NCBI RefSeq assembly: GCF_040958095.1 | Contig: NC_091193.1 | Location: 20,390,163 to 20,454,162 of the forward strand | Length of the DNA stretch: 64,000 nt | Source of the DNA: Procambarus clarkii | Taxonomy: Eukaryota > Arthropoda > Malacostraca > Decapoda > Cambaridae | Direction of reading: 5' to 3' | Shown here: positions 29,913 to 42,164 of the stretch, piece after piece | Position numbering within the stretch: position 1 is the stretch's first letter | Layout of the letters: each line of letters begins with the position of its first letter | Made by a program: the position numbers and the translations under genes | The notes under the pieces: model-generated | The model's database searches: none | What the model was told of the DNA's origin: nothing | The model's input: the letters and a program-made list of their open reading frames with translations, nothing else

Positions 29913-32204
29913 AAATAAAGGCAGTGTCCCTTCTTTTATTTGCCTATCAAAACAAACTTTAAATGATGGAGGAAGATTTAATTACGTAATAAACTATAAA
30001 TTTGCTTTACTTTGTGAAGCAGAATGAAGTAAATTAGAGTTTATAGTCATATAATCATTTCAGCGTCATGGGATGTGTGTAATGCATCGGGAAAACAAAT
30101 TATACTGTAATTGGTAAAGTTAACTTATCAAGAAATACACAGCTGATGTGGAACGCAGGATAATTAATTATTACCAGTAACAAAATAAGTCAAAATTATA
30201 TTATTAGAAGTCAAAGAATCATTTATTATAGTTTACTGATAATAAAGATCAATACAATATTTCATGTAACTTCACTTGGGAAATGTTATTCTCAGTGGTA
30301 AAAATAAACTATGAAAACGGCTAATAATAAAAGCTGATGTTTGTTAATATCAGTTGTAGGTAAATAATTTAAGAAATGCAAATTCTATTTTTAGTAACGT
30401 TGAAGAATTATTTTTTAATAAGCACGAATCTAATCTCGTTCTATTTAAGTGCATTTAAAGTAGTGGATTATGCTCAAAATTTTATTGCTCATTTTAACTT
30501 TATCAAAATTTTCAACCTGCTCATCCTGAGAGATTAATAACCGAAATTGAGAGATATAGCATCAACGTCCAAATATAGCCTATATAATTAGATCAGGAAA
30601 CGGTTAACATATAAAAAGAGGCAGACAGCATAAATGGAGTGAGATTTTCCTTGCTGTATGTTGTACAGCTTTAGACAATCTAATACAAAAGTTACTAACT
30701 TTTTAAAACTTAGAATGTATTTACGGACTAGGCTCTCGGAAAAGTAGGCAGAAATCAGCGGTAGCCTCTTGAAGTTTTAGTAAACTCAAAGACTGATAAA
30801 GAGAAAAGAACTTACTCTCTTGAATGCCGCATAATGATGTGAAATATAACTGAATTACAAAAATAAATAGATGACAGATATACAAAGTTGTATAAATATG
30901 CTATTTAAACTACACAATCAAGACCATATTGGACAAATTTAGATGTCAAAATGGTCGACAATAGAGAAGCAGACATCTGGAACAAACTTAAAAGGAGCAT
31001 CACTGAAGATAAAACGTGACAAGTTTTAAAATATGATATACAGATACGCAATTCAAAATTAATAAAAGTAAATGGGGCCCACTCTCCCCTGGACTAGTAG
31101 ACCTATCCAGAGTCTTACTGGCGCTCTTAACCACATGTACGTACGATCAAAAGTATATGAATAGTGCCTTTTCACTTATAGGAGATTAAATTAAACACCT
31201 CATATAAAATACAGAAAATAAGAACAATATTATGAGGTAGAAAGGAAAAATAGTAAGATCAAAACTATATGAATAGTGCCTTTTCACTTATAGATTAATT
31301 TAAACACCTTATACAATACAGAAAATAAGCCAAATATTATGAGGTAGAAAGGAAAACAAACACATAAATTATCGAAAGTGAATGTTTGCATATATTGGCA
31401 TCACAAAACAATATGAAAATGTCCCAATTAATGATATTCAGCGGGGATTTCAAATTAAAATCAGATTAAAATGCAGATAAAATTACATCTACCAAATGAA
31501 AATAATAAAGAAAAGAAAAGAAAACCCTCACTTTCATCTTTTGACTTAAAGTTTGGCGAGGTATGTATAGCATAGAAAACTCAAGAATGATGTTTATTTC
31601 TTGCTTAAAGGAAGCAGACGTGGACGAGGCAGAGCAGAAAGGGTTGATATTGTATATAGCCGTGAATATATAGAATGAAAAGATCCAAGGCTGAACAGGA
31701 AGCCGGGAGAATGTACGTCTGTTTGCTCTAAAATATGCAACAATGGGTGGCTCTGTCATGATTTCACAGGTTTTAATATGATGCCAACTAACAAACTGTT
31801 TTTATCTTCTCTTCTTCCATTTAGTACAAAAATATAATGGATGTAAACGTTGTGGTGTGCAGCGTTGAACTATAGAGAGCGTGTTCTTCAATTTGAGTGT
31901 TTTGACCTTGCAAACTTACTGTACTATTGTTGAATTGTACCCACGTATTGTCTGTGACAAGTCTTTTGTCAACTTCCTTCTGGATTTCCCCTAATTGTCA
32001 TCACTTCCTACCTGTATACATCTCCAAATATAAAATTACAAAGCTCTACCATCTCAACACTGAAACCAAAGATATAAAAACACTATGAAATATGTACGAG
32101 AGAGCCCGAGCCTCCAAACAAACTATGCAAACAGGCCTCTGAAAATTGTTACGGGATGCGATCTTTATGTTGTCAATAAAATATGCAAGCTGGAATCTCA
32201 GTCA

Positions 32205-32324
32205 AGTGATTAGGATGTTCCACTTCCTGGGTCTATAAATCCCGGGACCACCCATGGTGTGGGCTCACTCACTCGTCGCGTCTGACTCGGCTTGCAACCT
32301 GCGCTCCTTGCACACACACACAAG
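32205..32324 (+). promoter_or_regulatory. Gene 4 core promoter and non-coding first exon
   Basis: TCTATAAATC (32232-32241) is followed about 31 bp later by TCACT (32265-32269) and an exon ending CACACAAG|GTTTGC (32324). Upstream, GTCAAGTGATTAGGATG (near 32201-32217) resembles gene 1's GTCAAATGAGGATG. The acceptor is TTTTTCTAG at 33704, 10 bases before the ATG. Confidence 0.6.
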
Positions 32325-32851
32325 GTTTGCCATTTTCCATTTTGAATTTTTTATATTCTAAATTTTAAAGGTTTTTGAATGATTAATATAATACGAGAAT
32401 TTTCAAGAAAACTTTTATAACAGAGGCTGAATATGTTAGCGTTGAGTACCAGTTGTTTAACTTGAATGTATAACTATCTTGATAATAATAATAATAATAA
32501 TAATTCTTATAGGCGAAAAACCCAATCTGGTTTTTTGTGAAACTTAGGAGTGAAAATCTTGGTGTATTATTTTCATAAGTTTCACAAATACACGAGTGTG
32601 GGTTTTTTATCCTGTTATTATCTGTGAGAAGACATTACCATTACTTAATAAATGTTATTTAAAAAATACACAAAATAGTATTATACAGTGGTTTTTTAAT
32701 AATTGTTAAACAGAATGCATATTTAATAAGGACACTATTACGCAAAGAGTTTCAGGCATAACTTAAAATAATTCGGTTAGGTTGTTTAGAGGTTTGATAC
32801 TATAATACTATACTATACAAGAAATTTAGCAACACACCATTATATATATAT

Positions 32852-32852
32852 A

Positions 32853-32913
<61 letters not shown>
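32852..32913. repeat. (AT)n microsatellite
   Basis: TA run in gene 4's first intron. A short (AAT)n run lies at 32484-32503. Confidence 0.95.
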
Positions 32914-32917
<4 letters not shown>

Positions 32918-33120
32918 GGGGCAATCATTTTTGGCCAATGGGACAACTTGAACCGACGTTATAGTCGTGATTCCCAGACACAAGAGGTCGTAAAGCTGCG
33001 AACACCAATACCTCCAGTCAGAGTGTAGACGGGGACAATTTTAAAATCCTGTTTGGGCAGTGGTTTGGGTCTCTAGAACCTGCCAGTGAATTCAATAGAG
33101 TTCCGGGTTGGTTGGCTTTT

Positions 33121-33200
33121 GTCTCAGCGTGGCTGAGTGGATTAAGGTAAGTGTCTGAGAATCACTAGAACTCCGGTTCAAGTCACCCAATTGCCCCAAA
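33121..33200 (+). repeat. Class II tRNA-like fragment
   Basis: GCGTGGCTGAGTGGATTAAGG resembles a Ser/Leu tRNA A box and CCGGTTCAAGTC a weak B box. The stems are poor. Probably a SINE relic. Confidence 0.4.
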
Positions 33201-33393
33201 ATACATGCTTTAAAACTATCTCTAATGTATCAGTAATTAAATGAAGCGTCGTGAAATATAGGTGAAGAATCGACATGTTTTTTTTAACTCTTTTTGTGAC
33301 TTTTTTGGGAAGCATTATCAGCACGATCACTGGCAACAATTGGCTGGATAACAGGTGTTGCTAAACCAGGACTATGTCACATGAAAGACACAG

Positions 33394-33580
33394 ATGCTCA
33401 TTCTTACATTCAAAACACAATTTTCATCCATACATTTCAAACAAAAATGTCAATCCTTACATTCAAAACACAGGTGCCCACTATTACATTCCGAACACAG
33501 GTGTCCATCCTTACATTCAAAACACAGGTGCCCACTATTATATTCTGAACATAGATATCCACTTTTACATTTCATACACA
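33394..33580. repeat. 27-bp tandem repeat, about 7 copies, in gene 4 intron 1
   Basis: Unit near TCCATCCTTACATTCAAAAC + ACAGGTG. The period is a multiple of three, so one frame stays open for 82 codons (YIQNTGAHYYIPNTGVHP pattern). No signal peptide or splice logic links it to gene 4. Confidence 0.85.
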
Positions 33581-33714
33581 GCTGTAATTCATCACAAAAT
33601 AAAAATGTGTATATATATTTAACAAAGTAATACTAAACAGTTTTAAACCTTTAAAAATCTCTTTTAGTATAGATTTTCTGTGATTATAGTATAGATTTTT
33701 CTAGAGGCTGAGAG

Positions 33715-33809
33715 ATGAAGATGTTAACATGTCTGACGGCGGGGCTAGTGATGATAGTGGGCAGCCTAGCCCAGCAGGACGCTGACGGCGACAACTTACC
33801 TAGTGAGCA
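33715..33809 (+). CDS. Gene 4 coding exon 1 (signal peptide)
   Basis: The ATG lies 10 bases after acceptor CTAG at 33704. Donor GAGCA|GTAAGT, phase 2, as in genes 1-3. Confidence 0.85.
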
Positions 33810-34498
33810 GTAAGTCATCCCAAGCATCTATTTATACTATATATTTTAATGGTGTCCGGCTGTTCCCGGGTCTCTTTTTCCCCAACCAACCTTCTGCCCG
33901 CCCTGGCCCCCCCCTTCTTTCTCTCGCTCCCACCCACCCCCATCAGAAAATATATTATTACGAAGCACTGTAATTCCCGATCAACTCTATGGGAAACACA
34001 CCAAATATTTCAGATTTTACTTCATGAAAATCGCATAGGGGTCTCTATAAATACCGTAATTTCTTAAACCATTTCACTTGGGCCGACACAGATTGTGGGC
34101 TGTTACAAACATGATATATCTTGGGAAGCTGAGCGAGGCTAGCACCAATCTTATGGCCTCCAACCTCGGACAAAGACATTCAATTATATTGATATAGATG
34201 TTTTGTCAATATAAGTCTCAAAAACGCAATAATATATGTAAAACAATTTATGAATATTTTTTAATTTAAATTTTTTATTTAAATAACGTTATTGTCAACT
34301 TCGCAGGCAAATTTATATTATTATTATCATTATTTATATATATGATTGCTATATTTGTGTGTTTTCTGTAAGCCGTAACACAATGTAATTATATAAATTA
34401 TAAATGTATAAAATAATAAAAAGTAGGGGCGATAGAACAATATACCCAAGAAGTGTTCAGAGAGAATCTGCAGCGTCTGAATACACTGTTTACTCTCC

Positions 34499-34574
<76 letters not shown>

Positions 34575-35274
34575 TTCCACAGGCCCCGCAGTTATCTCCA
34601 GTCAGTCTTCAACTCTGCTCAAGGTCTCCAAGTGGCTTCCCACATAGGCGGCAGACCCATCAACGGCATTAAGCCAAACTCTAGAGAGCGACCCATCTAC
34701 GGTGTCAGGCCACACTCTGGAGAAATTCCCAGCTACGGTGTTTTGGGAGCCTCCGACAGCTGTAGGTACTGGTGTAGGACTCCAGAGAATACATTCTACT
34801 GTTGCGACTCTTCCACAGTGCGTACTTCCACGTTTAGACCAGGTGGGTGGTGCTTTGTATTCAGAACAAGTCTGAAGAGTTTTGGTCCGTGACAGATTAT
34901 TTTGAGATCAACTTTTAAGTTTTCCACGCTAGAAAATTCTATGTAATCAGTATATATTCCAACACTATTTTCCAAATCATTTAAATTCTTCTTCTGGTCT
35001 CTCTTTTTGAAGTTCTTATTTTAGGTGTTCGTTCACCTATTCTCTCTATATATATAGTTTTCAATTTTCCAAATTAAAAGTACAACATTCCTTGTCTGCA
35101 GCTCGCGTTGGGTGCTGTCCTCCGGTGCGCCCAGACTGTCCAAGGACGTATTACCCGCAGGCTCCAGTAACCTGCGTCCACGACTCCTCCTGCAGCAACA
35201 CCTCTGACAAGTGTTGCTACGACAGATGTCTGGAACAACACGTGTGTAAACCTTCCCAGCCCTGTTCAGGGTAA
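33715..35274 (+). CDS. Gene 4: complete crustin with 4-Cys region and WAP domain (spliced, 175 aa)
   Basis: Coding exons 33715-33809, 34583-34842 and 35102-35274 join in phases 2 and 1, giving 175 residues. Residues 1-19 or 1-20 form a signal peptide (MKMLTCLTAGLVMIVGSLAQ). Residues 33-90 are a linker with three loose GVRPHSGE / GIKPNSRE-type repeats instead of a GGYPG array. The crustin Cys-rich block is C92-x3-C96-x8-C105-C106. The WAP domain has cysteines at 124, 131, 143, 149, 156, 157, 161 and 167. Two further cysteines, 123 and 173, flank the core and could form an extra bond (inference). It is closest to type I/II crustins, secreted antibacterial proteins of haemocytes. A (TA)n array ends 11 bases before the second acceptor, which is unusual and could affect splicing. 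AATAAA at 35634-35639 is a good poly(A) signal. Confidence 0.9.
33845..34190. repeat. Pyrimidine-rich interspersed repeat in gene 4 intron
   Basis: A C/T-rich block (33890-33945), then AACTCTATGGGAAACACACC, then ATGGCCTCCAACCTCGGAC. Similar series occur at 41500-41900, 41930-42140 and 42770-43300. Confidence 0.6.
34502..34571. repeat. (AT)n microsatellite ending at a splice acceptor
   Basis: The run stops only 11 bases before the AG at 34581-34582, so it occupies the place of the polypyrimidine tract of gene 4's second coding exon. Confidence 0.95.
34583..34842 (+). CDS. Gene 4 coding exon 2 (linker and 4-Cys region)
   Basis: Acceptor TTTCCACAG, phase 2 in. Donor CCAG|GTGGGT, phase 1 out. 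Encodes SDSCRYWCRTPENTFYCC, the crustin cysteine signature. Confidence 0.87.
35102..35274 (+). CDS. Gene 4 coding exon 3 (WAP domain)
   Basis: Acceptor CTTGTCTGCAG, phase 1. Encodes VGCCPPVRPDCP, APVTCVHDSSC, DKCCYDRCLEQHVC and a final PCSG before TAA. Confidence 0.9.
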
Positions 35275-35633
35275 CGTTAGGTTAAGTCTACAACACTGGC
35301 GTGCCTCATTCACAAGCCATAAATGAGTTAACTCTACAAAATCCTCTGCTGATTATGTCTTAAGGCTTTTCATAAATGCAGTGTGTTCGCAATTTTGGAA
35401 AGAAATTTTGTGTGAAGGCGTTGACCTGCAGATTAAAAATTTAAGTGAATAATGCAGCGGATTATTCTGTACCATTTGTAGCTTTAGTTGTCAAAAATAC
35501 CAAGTTAACTGTATTGTAAGGCTGCATTTTTATTGACACAGGTGTTATATAATATCTTCAGGACCATAGGGTTCAAAATTGCATTAGTTTCGTTAACGTT
35601 AGTTTCTATCGGATTCTTTTTATTGCTGTATAC

Positions 35634-35639
35634 AATAAA
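35634..35639 (+). terminator. Gene 4 polyadenylation signal
   Basis: AATAAA followed by an A-rich stretch, 360 bp after the stop. Confidence 0.65.
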
Positions 35640-35984
35640 AAAAAGTTAAAACAAATAGTGATATTTGTATGTCTAAAAAAATATATAATTAAAATTTCCT
35701 CTGCACTTTTTCTTTTATTTTGAATGTGGTACTAATAATGTTTCTGTGCCCAGCCAACTCCACGTACATAGGGTTCCTTAACGTACTTATGCCAACATTA
35801 AACTTAATATTTTTTTTTATTTTTGTGTTTATTGATCTCCAAACTAGGAACAACAACTGCGTTCGATTTGTTAAATGGGGTGGTTTATCCCGTAGAGTGC
35901 GTTCGGTTTGTCGCGCACAGGGTCGTATTGTTCAGTAGCTTGCTAGTGCAAGCTACTGAACATATGGCCCTGTATGGCTAACCA

Positions 35985-36482
35985 TCCTGCGAGATGGGGA
36001 CTTTTATTCACTCTTGTGTTGCTGATGATATCCTCATAATGCACCCAGAGTTTGCCAGTGCAGACTACTTATCACATGTCTGTATGACTAACCATCCTGT
36101 GTGATGGGGATTTTTAGCAGCACGTAGCTAGCTTTTTGACACACTGTACTCTCCTTCATATAGTCTAAGGTAGCTGCACAAATACAGATGTACCTAAATG
36201 CATTAATAAAAAAAGTGTGTTCTAAGCTTCCTGCGAGATGGGAACTTTTAATATCACTGCTACAGTATTCTCTCTTGTGTTTATGATATCCTCATAATGT
36301 AACCAGAGTTTGTCAGTGCAGACTATTTATCACATGCCTCTGTATGACTAACCATCCCATGTGATCGGGATTTTTAGCATAACGTAGCTAGTTTTTTTTA
36401 CACACTGTACAGTAATCCCCTTCATATAGTCTAGCGTGGCTGCACAAATGCAATGTACCTAAATGTGATGATAAAAAAAAGT
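35985..36482. repeat. Two tandem copies of an approximately 245-bp repeat with A-rich end
   Basis: Both copies contain GATATCCTCATAATG, GACTAACCATCC, CACACTGTAC, TGCACAAATRCAGATGTACC-like words and end ATTAATAAAAAAA. The last third recurs at 8630-8740. It looks like a retroelement tail. 36483-37500 contains nothing I recognise. Confidence 0.7.
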
Positions 36483-38204
36483 CTGTTTGCAACATAACTC
36501 ACAGTAATTACAACTTCAGTACACTAAGTCACTGTCAAACTCACAGCTCTGAGGACCTTACAAATTGCCACAATTAATTTATAGTGAGTTAGCTGTCAGC
36601 TGGAACAGTCTATAAGCACATGCATATGGATCTAGATAAAGTGAAGTGTAAAGTGTGTGAACAAAGACAGTCACACACTAGAACATTACATTTTACAGTG
36701 TACAAATTTTGCCATTTAGAAATAAAACCAAAATTAAATTCTGAAATACTTTCACTGTATCCATATTTCGTTTCCTAATAGATAAATAACATTTATGTGA
36801 ATGAATGGACTGCTACTGAAAACCATAAACAACTCTACAAACCACAAAGAGTCCTACGTCTAATGTATACACAAACAACAGAACCCTATTTCCAATGTAT
36901 AATAATATATTGTTAATACATAGAAGTTGCAGTGTAGTTACTACATGTTAATGTAATTATAAGGTGTGCACAATTATAATTATCGATATGAAATTTCCGC
37001 CGAGGTTTGATTAAAACCTTTAATGCCCCTTGTAAATCCTTTTCACTACCGCTCACATGATGAGTATGAAGTGCACAATAAATTAGCCGCCTCCGATGGC
37101 AACAATAAAGAAAACAATAAAGACAATACATTTTATATGTTAAACTCATTTTAATTAAAAATACTCAATGAAGTAGGCTCTTTGTCTACTCCAGTACTAT
37201 ACTGCTAGGCTGCTTGTGGCTCTTTTAAACTCAAAATTGCTCACGCTGCAAGCACTCGGCAGTGACACAAAAGTAATGAATCGAGCAGCCATTCAACACA
37301 AAAGCCATTAAGGATGTCTTCTTTAAAGTTAATACATTGAACTTAAAGAACTGGTAAATACACGTCTAAAATCTACAGGAATTTGGCTTTAGCAGTCAAA
37401 TTCAAATTCCATCAAATATTAATGTTATGAAATGCATCACAAGAAAATAAATCATGGAAATGTAAACACAATTTAAATCGAAATGCATGAAATCCTACAA
37501 TCATTCTCCTGAACGAATACTAACTCAAGAAGAAGGGAGAGAGAGAGTTACTTAGCTACAAAAATGGGGCTGATGCCGATCAGCTGAATAGCTTCGAGTC
37601 CTTCTGGCTCCCAAATGTCCTCACTGATGGGCTGGAAACTTCCTTATTCTCAGGAGGAATTGGTGTCGCGATGAACACTTCCAGCAACTGTCGGCACAGA
37701 AGGCTTCGCTCTTCGTCCCTTTGTTCATGTTCATGTTCAAGAAAAGCTGCAGAGATACTTTTTTCTGGCAGCCGTGCATTAAGGGAATCAGGAGGTGGGG
37801 AGAGGAGTTAACAGTGGCTCTGGCATTTTCTCACCACACGAGTTAAACTCCAGTTATAAATCCAATTTACCTGCCGATGACATCAGGTAAACCTGTGAGT
37901 TAATAAGAACTCCAGGTCCTAACTGCAGTCCTGTGTCAGTGCAGTGTGTAGCTCTTCCACTAGGCTACCGTCCCGCACATCACTGACATCAAGTTACTAC
38001 TCACACCGCTACTGCAGCTGTCTTTGCTCTCACAGGGCCACTGCACTGCCCAAACTTGCAACCGCAAAACATCACTGCAAACTTTTCACTTCAATGCTTA
38101 CTGCACTGGCTTTACTGGATAAGAATATTACAGGTCACTCACACCGTGACTGTTTCACTGCACTGTTCTTACCTCAGACTGCAAAACCAATCCCTCCTGA
38201 TCTG

Positions 38205-38281
38205 GACTGTCCTTAGCGATGAAGCTAAGGACAGTCAAGGCTTGACTTCTCCCCGCGTGAACTGTGGAGAAGTCAAGCCTT
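38205..38281. repeat. Two perfect hairpins back to back
   Basis: GACTGTCCTTAGC (38205-38217) pairs with 38224-38236 around a 6-base loop. Directly after it AAGGCTTGACTTCTCC (38237-38252) pairs with 38266-38281 around 13 bases. The surrounding 37500-38560 is GC-richer than its flanks and has no gene I can name. Confidence 0.85.
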
Positions 38282-38759
38282 CTCGGCGCCAAAACGTCTC
38301 TCAGAGTGACGACACTTCAGCCGCCATCTTGGACAAATCATAGCTAGGCTACCCTCTTCCACCTTTTCAAAACTTAAAACTTTAATTTCTCCAAAGTATT
38401 ACAACTTTCTGCCTTCGTGTAACAAGTAAAACGTTCTCTGGCCTTCTACGATGCCTTAATAGGCGAGAAAATGACTCTTGAAGCCAGGAAAGGTACGAAA
38501 CAAGACGGCAATCGCAAAGACAGGTTCTTGAAGTGTTGGAGTGTAATGTCTTACTGATAATATGGCTCCTTGTCGACAAGTGTTCCCGCAATCCAATAAA
38601 TGGCCAAGCTCCCACTATAATACAATCTGTGTACACGAGAAATTTGGATGCCGGAAATACCTACTAAAATTTGACGTCCAGTATATTGAACTAGAAGGGA
38701 GGGAATTATCAGGGGAAAGTGCAATGTCATTACGACTATATAACACTTAGAAGGGGTCA

Positions 38760-38900
38760 GGATAAGGATTTGGGATAGGACGGAGGGAAGAATGGTGCCC
38801 AACCACTTGGACGGTCGGGGGATTGAACATCGACCTGCATGAAGCGAGACCGCCGCTCTACCGTCCAGCCCAAGTGATTGGGCATTAGCATAATAAATTA
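38760..38900 (-). repeat. tRNA-derived SINE fragment
   Basis: On the minus strand, GGACGGTAGAGCGGCGGTCTC (A-box-like), GATGTTCAATCCCCCGAC (B-box-like) and TGGTTGGGCACC follow. A second copy is at 54960-55155, also minus. Confidence 0.6.
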
Positions 38901-39094
38901 ATAAGTTACAACACTTACCTTACAAAGTGCCAGTCACTCAATATTCCCGAGTAGGCCTGATAATACCAAAGGTGCTGCAAGATGAATTTAGCAGTAGTTA
39001 ATTCATTGTGCTCCTAAATGACTGTTCTAGACAATGCTATATTACTCCTTAAGACACCTTAAGGCGTAATATAGCACTGACATTAAAACCCACC

Positions 39095-39250
39095 CAATAA
39101 ATATACATTCTGAGCCGAATGTATATTCGGCTCAGAATATACATTCGTATATGCATATATAATGTGTACGAATATACATTCGTACACATATATATTCGAC
39201 TCAGAATATACATTCTGAACCGAATGTATATTCGGCTCAGAATATACAGA
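39095..39250. repeat. Nested palindromes around CCGAATGTATATTCGG
   Basis: GAATATACATTC-type words, each nearly self-complementary, repeat about six times in both orientations, with a central near-mirror at ATATGCATATAT. Confidence 0.8.
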
Positions 39251-40935
39251 ATTTATATCCCAATAATATACAGCTGAGCCGACCAGTTCCTTTAAACTAT
39301 GACGGTCGAGTCCTGGCACTCAGAAATCTATTATAAGAGAAAATCCCTCCACAACAAAATCACAGCACTGTATCAACACGTAATCATTAGCAACATGTCC
39401 GAAAGATTAAACTTAACCCGAGCAGAGATTATAAAGGGTACTTACCCAACTAACAGCAGCCCTGACAGTCACCCAACCACACACTAGGACATCACACAGT
39501 CAACTGAGTTTCAAGAGCCTGTGGAGCTCTTACTTTGAAGACAACACGGAGCCAAATCTACGTCTTTCTCTAATAAGAGTTATACAAATGAACACTGGAT
39601 ATATTGGTAAGTGCAGAAGATACAAACTATTCTTTACAATATTATTTACAATCTCTAGTTACATATTGTACATATAATTCCATCCTGGTTGTTCTAAAGA
39701 TAAGACACAATGGTGGGAGGGTCAACAATCTGGCAACACTGCATTAGCTTTGACGAAACCAGCAAACTGGAAAATTTCGAATCGTCAACAGTTGCCTCAG
39801 ACTCTGGCATATATGATATATAATATAACTATTATCTACACAGAGGCAATGGACTGATGGTTGCTCCAAAATAAGTAATATGCACGAACTCACACGCAAC
39901 ATGCAAAAGTCATAATACGTAAATAAAAAGATTAGCAGCTTCTTAAGGTATATGTAATTACATCATTTGCTTACACTAATTAGCTACCTTAATGGAACAT
40001 GCACTATACGAATTAAATAATAAGTCAACCTTGACTCACTCTTAAGATACAATATTTAAGAATGTTAAGGAAATTTGTATAGGCAAGCCTAATGCCATAA
40101 TTATCTTGTAGCGGATTTACATGCAAATAAATGGGGGTAGAAATAGCCTAAGCTACTCTATCCCTTTGAGATGTATTTTTTTCTTGTCTCAATAAACATA
40201 CTTGAACTTGAACTTGAAATGCTAATAAGAATTCAATTAAATATCATCTTGACTTCAACATGACCAATAATAAAATAATCAGCATTGCTAACCCTGCGAC
40301 AAGATGCGAAACCATTCTAAAGATTGCATAACATGTGTTAAACTAATAATTCCGTGTTAGTGAGAACAAGTTATCAGACCTATCGTAAATCCCTCCCAAA
40401 TAATAATAATAATTAATAATAATAATTCATTGTTTCGTGAGACAGGCAGCCACTTTAACCCGTCCTCGACTCAAGTTCACTCCATCCAGCGGTCGACCCC
40501 ACAGACGCATTCATAAATTTTAACATGCTGTCATTCAAAACGGGAATTTTCTCAAATATAAATTATTATTATAATATATCAGCATATTGTGCATATATAG
40601 GCATAGCTTAGGTTAGGTGTTTAGGTTCTGTTGGCGATTATATGTATTTATAGTACGTGGGTGAAGTAGCGTTGTGGTTCGAACAAAATTCGTCAGTGAA
40701 GCACTTGTTCCGGAAGTGTTCGAACGAAATCAGTTGTGAGTCGTGTGTAAACCGCTTTTCATTCATAAACAGGGGGTTTAGCGGGCACATGGAATGGACT
40801 TTGGGTCTTTGTTTGGAGGACGGGCTGGCCAGTTTATACATATTGTATATGTTAGGCTTATATACTGACCCTTTCCAGGATGCAACTCCACAACAAGCTG
40901 ACTAACTTCCGGGTACTTATTTACTGCTTGGTGGA
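39251..40935. other. Intergenic stretch, no gene recognised
   Basis: AT-rich. The only recognisable feature is a (TTGAAC)n-tailed retroelement end at about 40115-40225 (TCAATAAACATACTTGAACT), inverted copy of 43720-43815. Confidence 0.5.
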
Positions 40936-40939
40936 CAGG

Positions 40940-41047
40940 GGCATTTGGTGATAGGAAAAGCGCCCAACCATTTCTGTGCCGGCCGGGATTCGAACCTGGA
41001 ATTCTCGACTGTGAGTCGAGAACGAACCCATCCGCACTACCGGGACT
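40940..41047 (-). repeat. tRNA-Val-like SINE fragment
   Basis: The minus strand has GGTAGTGCGGATGGGTTCG, an anticodon arm TCTCGA-CTCACAG-TCGAGA (loop reads CAC, Val) and B box GGTTCGAATCCC. The head is not a complete cloverleaf. Confidence 0.5.
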
Positions 41048-41479
41048 AAAATTCCAATAACAATAATTTGATTAACATAATCATAGCCTAGTAATATATC
41101 AACACTTCAGAAAGTGCCAGGCAAAGTGACATTGAGGATGCATAGATTACTAGATCTATTCTTTCATTACAAGAGGTGGGACGATAAATTAAATCAATAT
41201 CCATTTGATGTAATTGTCCACACAATGAACATTATGCATATTAAAACACATTAAATGATTTATTAATTTTAAAAGAAGTGTAATATAACAATAGATTAAT
41301 ATGCGCCAGCCTAATAATTAATCATATTAACTAATCGCTGGACCTATATGTATAAGTGTCTAATTAATTACTGCATATTTTATTAATAATTTATTTTACA
41401 AATACAATAAAGTACAAGTTGTACCTGATACGATAGTGTTATTGTGAGGTGTTTTGAATCAGACAAGGAGGATACAGAC

Positions 41480-42145
41480 TCCGAGTTGCCTAGACTAGGG
41501 CGCTATACTATTATATATACATATAAACAGGGTCTGTACCTATTCCCCGCTCTGCCCTTCACTCCTAATCTTCCCCCTGTCCCCCTCTCTTTTCATCTTA
41601 CAGCTTCACTCTAACCATCTTCACTATTCACTATTTTCATCACTATAACCCAGATTCGTTTTAGAATATATAATGAAAATGCGTGGTAAACTCTATGGAA
41701 AACACATCTGTGATTTAATTTCAGACTTAATGGAAATCGCACACGTGGGTGGGTAACAGGCTGATGCTTCTTAAAGAATTTAACTTAGGCCGACCACGAC
41801 CAGGCTATGCCCGTCCCGTACCACACCCCATTCCCCCTGCAACGTTGGGTGAGGCTGTCCCCCAAGCAATTGGCCTCCAACTTTAGACAAATAGACATTC
41901 TCTCTTAGTATAGACTGGGAGGGATACCCAGTAGTGCTCAGGATAGTCTGCCTCTCTCCTTATTCCCATCCCACCCTACGCCCCTCATCCCTCCTCTAAT
42001 CTTTCCTCCTCATCATTAAAAACTCTACGGGAGTCGCACCGTATATTTTACAACTGATTCGATAAAAATCACATAGGGTGGTTATAACTGCTAGTATTTC
42101 TTAGAGCATTTAACTTAGGCCTAACACCCGGTCATGGCCAAGAAG
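41480..42145. repeat. Two degenerate copies of the pyrimidine-rich repeat
   Basis: Both have a C/T-rich block, a GAAAACACATCTGTG or AAACTCTACGGG word, ATTTAACTTAGGCC and GGCCTCCAACTTTAGAC-type ends, as at 33845-34190. Confidence 0.55.
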
Positions 42146-42164
42146 CATCACTTGACTCGCCTGG

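Noticed and set aside
28670-33700. A hidden WAP exon for gene 3
   Set aside because: I looked for the CC-x-D-x-C pattern with a phase-1 acceptor on the plus strand and found none, but a strongly decayed exon could be missed by eye.
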